From NCBI GenBank assembly GCA_002270565.1, contig NQMI01000319.1:1-11642 (forward strand): a stretch of DNA of 11,642 nt, in the 5' to 3' direction. This stretch comes from Stenocarpella maydis (lineage: Eukaryota; Ascomycota; Sordariomycetes; Diaporthales; Diaporthaceae). Positions 8,637-11,642 of the stretch are shown here, one piece after another. The notes below the pieces were generated by a model. The model had not been told where the DNA came from and made no database searches. It saw only the letters and a list, made by a program, of their open reading frames with translations. Position 1 is the first letter of the stretch, and each line of letters begins with the position of its first letter. The translations under genes were made by a program, and so were the position numbers.

Positions 8637-9010
8637 AATAGCACTTAATACCTTTGCTTCTTCTGGATATACTTAGTAGAGAGAAATATTTAATATTTTT
8701 AAATAATACTTATATCTTGCCTCTTTAGAAAGTAGCTCTAGTATAGAGAAATATTTGATTTTATTGTTATTATAAGGGACTAATTAGGATCTATTTACTC
8801 CTATATGTGTCTTAGCGGACTCTAAATAGCACTTATGCTTTTGCTTTCTCTTAAAACCCCTAGTAGAGAGAAAAATTTAATACTTTTAAATAGCACTTAT
8901 ATTAGGCCCTCTTTTAAGAATGTAAAGGTGGAGAGAAATATTTGCCTCCATTATTACCGTAAGGGACTGATTAGGACTTATATCCTTTATTTACCTAATA
9001 GAAGATGTTT
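8637..9010 (+). repeat. Tandem leader repeat, unit about 187 bp, right copy (2 units)
   Basis: GGGACT(A/G)ATTAGGA occurs at 8776 and 8963, 187 bp apart. AATAGCACTTA-type starts occur at 8637 and 8825. Each unit also holds two GAGAGAAA words 58 bp apart (8677 and 8735; 8874 and 8932). The units correspond to those at 7057-7358 on the other strand. Part of the first unit (8637-8676) has no counterpart in the left arm because the left arm stops at the N. A 65-codon stop-free frame at 8835-9032 lies here and matches the one in the left copy. Confidence 0.85.
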
Positions 9011-9037
9011 ATTCTACTCCCCTATCTACTAGAGGTT

Positions 9038-9057
9038 CTCCCTTTAGGGGAAGGGAG
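9038..9057. repeat. Hairpin-forming inverted repeat in the right leader
   Basis: CTCCCTT (9038-9044) can pair with AAGGGAG (9051-9057) around a 6-base loop. The site is paired with 6978-6997 in the left copy. In retroelements, leader hairpins can serve RNA packaging or dimerisation; that role here is only a possibility. Confidence 0.6.
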
Positions 9058-9160
9058 CAGAATGTAGATAAAGTAAGGGGGCTCTCGTTAAAGAAAGGTC
9101 TACCTTAAGGATGCTGGTCTCCTTAGGAACCTGCCCCCACTTTATCTGGGACCTCTGATT

Positions 9161-9177
9161 AGGAGCATTATGCTCCT
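9161..9177. repeat. Perfect 17-bp palindrome in the right leader
   Basis: AGGAGCATTATGCTCCT has two perfect 8-base arms around a single base. The left copy (6858-6874) has one disturbed pair. It lies about 290 bp before the gag start codon. Confidence 0.6.
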
Positions 9178-9462
9178 ATGCCACCCATTTAGGCAGCTTC
9201 TTAGCCTGTTATACCTTTAATGCCTTTTGGAAATACTGCCCTTTGGGCCTTACTATTTGTGCTTTAATTAACTTTATGATTTAATGGAACTAATGTTATT
9301 AAAGTTATTAATTTGGTAGAGACTATTACTAACTAGTTCTAGTATCTATTGGATTAGGTATTTAGCTTATTCCTCTAGGTTTATGCTACCTTAAGCCTAG
9401 TTAATAATGTTTATATAATTATTACAGGAGAGTATGATTGGGTTGGTTAGAAAGGCTAGCTG

Positions 9463-11642
9463 ATGGCCTACTATTAAATCTATAATGCTGCCTCTTATAT
9501 TGATCTATCTAAGGTAATTAATACTATCTGGAGGAATTATCCTACTAAAGATCTGGAAGCCTGGAAGCACTGGATTGCAACTTATAACTAGGTACTAGAT
9601 TCTACTGATAACAGTCTGATCTTGCTAACCTAGCTATTTTATCGAATCTTGCTATTAACCCTGAAGAAGATGTTAGCCACTAGAAGTATATCTGATAAGG
9701 AGGCTAGAACCTATAATTAAAGAACTTTTAAGATAGAATTCTTTTTTTAATTAATAAGGAATTAGAGTACTCTTATTAGGATGAGCATAATAATATAAGG
9801 GGGGCTGGTTTTATAACTTGCTATCCCCCTCTTATTTAGCTTATAAAGATACCTTACCTATAGCCTTAATCTGCCCTAAGGACTATAGAATTATTAGTAT
9901 AAACCCCTTTTTGCTCTAATTAGCTAGGATATAAGATTATCTAGAAGAATATCTGGTTTAATGAAGACTCTTTAGTAAATAACTTGGCCTATAAGTTTAC
10001 TTAGATAGAGATTAAGTTTGTAATTAAAAATGACCTTGCGGAAAGCCTATAGCCTATATTAAATAAACTTGATATAAATTGAGTATATATTAATAGGGTG
10101 CTTAACTATAATTAAAGCTGGGCTTACTTAGGACTTAATAGCCCTAGTATAATTATATTTTTAAACTTACTAGAAGCTGATTATAATTAGGAGGATGGTT
10201 TTACTAATGGATACTCTGAAGACTATTAGTGGAATATATCTAAGCTAGCCTATTAATAGAATGGTAAGATTAGAAAGTGCTATGGATATAGTACTTCCTC
10301 TAATTATAGGGCCTACTAATGCTTTAAATTGCTGGAACTTATTAAGCTTAGCCTAGTCTAGTCTTCTAGGTAGGAAAGCAACTTAATATTCCTTAGCTCT
10401 TAAGAGGATATCTATAAAGGTAGGTCTAATTAGCTTAATCTTATAGCCCTAGCTTTCTATAGGGATATGGAATATTATGGTATTAAGAAGTTTGCTAGAG
10501 GCTGTCTGGAATTTTTGCTTTAAAAAGGAAGGATAAGCTTACTTTGCATTTAGAGATATTAGTTTCTAATTGCTAGCCGCCCTAAACTTAAGAGCAATAT
10601 ATCTTTTAGGGAACTAAAGAATGATTTCTAATAAAGAGGAGGTGGTACTAGAAATGTAGTAAGGGACTTCTACTATAGCTGGGGAGGGGAAAAGTAAAAT
10701 GAAGGGTAATCTGATTGGTCTGAGTAAGATTGAAAAGTTAACTAAAGCTAAGCCTAAATAAGGACCCCTGATCCTCTAGACCCTTGAAGCTAAGGCTATG
10801 GATGCTATCCTCGCTACCTTGATTAAAATGCTGATTTCAGATATTCTCGCGTTTAGTAAGACTAATACTATTCTAATTAGAGAGCTCCTTGCTTATAGGG
10901 ATAATACCTCTCTTGATAAGTGGCCTTTTGAGCTAGTCCCAGATAGGGATGTGCTTTGAGCTATAGGTTCAGGACTTAGTATGGTCTCTACTTTATCTAA
11001 AATTAGATATAAGTAATGCTTGAGCTCTGATTAGATGCATATTGTTAGGTATAAGGTAAATTTGATATTGTCTTAAACTGTTGATGTGGTGAACTATGGT
11101 TGCTGCAGATCTGCCTACCTAAACGTTAGGATTGCTTTAGAGAGCTATAAGATCCTCCCAGCCCTATTAGATATAGGTGCTAAAATGAATCTTCTTCCTT
11201 TATCTTATTACTACCGGAATAAGTTATTCTATATTTTACTTTAAGATATAAACTCTATGGTTTATAATGAAGCGTTACTAGCACTAATTAGAGTAACTAA
11301 GAAGTGGGTGTATATTAGCTATAATAGGATAAGGGCTATTTTCTTTATTATAGATAATGAAATGAATAATATTACTTATAATATCCTTTTAGAGATGCCT
11401 TTCTTTTTAGATATAAATTTGATTTTTAAGTGATTAAGGGGGTTCCTTTTTATATATATTACTCTTAATAGGTTGCAAGTAATATATGGGCTAGAGAGGA
11501 AGAACTAGAAGCCCTTTTAGGTGGCTGCTATTAAAGCAGTCTTCTATTCAGATGGGTATATACCCTAGAGACCTGCAACCTGATTTCGGCCGGACCTAGA
11601 AAAGGGGGCAGATTACTATTAATGGGACCTATCCCCTAATGT
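9463..11642 (+). pseudogene. Decayed gag-protease frame of an LTR retrotransposon, right copy (cut by window edge)
   Basis: The start ATG at 9463-9465 matches the left-copy start at 6572. The frame is broken by many TAG/TAA codons, by a 1-bp loss in the T7 run at 9742-9748, and by a 245-bp deletion near 10622. Because 1 + 245 = 246 is a multiple of three, only 9748-10622 is out of phase and the protease returns to the starting phase. The degenerate zinc-knuckle-like pattern begins at Cys 10278. The protease block is at 11161-11196, with Asp-Ile-Gly at 11170-11178 in place of Asp-Thr-Gly, followed by the ILLEMPFF block at 11383-11406. Gag forms the particle and the protease cleaves the polyprotein in functional relatives; neither can be made here. 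Reverse transcriptase is not reached inside the window. Confidence 0.78.
10806..10850 (+). repeat. 9-bp direct repeats flanking 27 bp, retained in the right arm
   Basis: TATCCTCGC (10806-10814) and TATTCTCGC (10842-10850) differ by one transition and are 36 bp apart. The left arm has only one copy of the motif, so these repeats mark the ends of its 36-bp deletion. Confidence 0.8.

Larger units (their letters stand above)
8677..11642 (+). mobile_element. Right arm of the inverted repeat: second copy of the same LTR retrotransposon
   Basis: This is the plus-strand copy of the element found on the minus strand at 4186-7358, with leader, gag and protease in the same order. It runs to the window edge, where the last bases still match 4186 of the left arm, so more of the element should follow. 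It differs from the left arm mainly by transitions, plus a 245-bp deletion near 10622, a 1-bp loss in the T run near 9741-9748, and 36 bp retained at 10806-10850. The paired-coordinate sum changes stepwise from 16035 to 16034, 15789 and about 15826, as these indels predict. Confidence 0.9.

Noticed and set aside
8637..9010. CRISPR-like repetition
   Set aside because: Only two diverged 187-bp units are present, with no short regularly spaced identical repeats; this is a retroelement leader repeat in fungal-type DNA.
4186..11642. Giant DNA transposon with 3-kb terminal inverted repeats
   Set aside because: The arms contain gag and a retroviral-type protease, and the 1.3-kb spacer has no transposase; two LTR-element copies in opposite orientation explain it better.

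Overview
The window looks like a transposon graveyard from a filamentous ascomycete-type fungus. It is AT-rich and full of TA-containing words. Recognisable coding frames are interrupted by dozens of stops, mostly TAG and TAA, at places where CAG, CAA or TGG would fit. Two related copies of one element differ almost only by C/T and G/A changes. That is the signature of repeat-induced point mutation (RIP, C to T in CpA context), which is known from Pezizomycotina. No intact protein-coding gene, tRNA, rRNA or CRISPR array was found. The species cannot be named from this sequence.

Layout. Positions 1-2220 hold a decayed minus-strand frame of unknown family that runs off the left edge. An AT-rich gap of about 600 bp (2221-2820) separates it from a decayed plus-strand frame (about 2822-3609), also unrecognised, with an open 73-codon tail. 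A perfect 3 x 16 bp tandem repeat sits at 3764-3811. From about 3830 to 7358 lies an LTR-retrotransposon fragment read on the minus strand: a leader with 187-bp tandem units, a gag-like frame starting at 6572, and a retropepsin-type protease near 4655. A central spacer of about 1.3 kb (7359-8676) is a mosaic of CpG-retaining and mutated DNA and includes an LTR-like stretch near 8313-8600. From 8677 to the right edge lies a second copy of the same element, read on the plus strand.

The two copies form a head-to-head inverted repeat with arms of about 3.17 and 2.96 kb. The only ambiguous base in the window, N at 7359, falls exactly where the left arm stops matching the right arm, so the palindrome may be an assembly join rather than a real structure. 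The arms explain each other. The left arm lacks 36 bp between 9-bp direct repeats. The right arm lacks 245 bp of coding sequence plus 1 bp in a T run, and these two losses together restore the frame before the protease. Both protease active sites carry the same Thr-to-Ile change (DTG to DIG).

No working system is apparent. The least explained parts are the two unknown decayed frames at 1-3609 and the conserved hairpins and tandem units of the retroelement leader.
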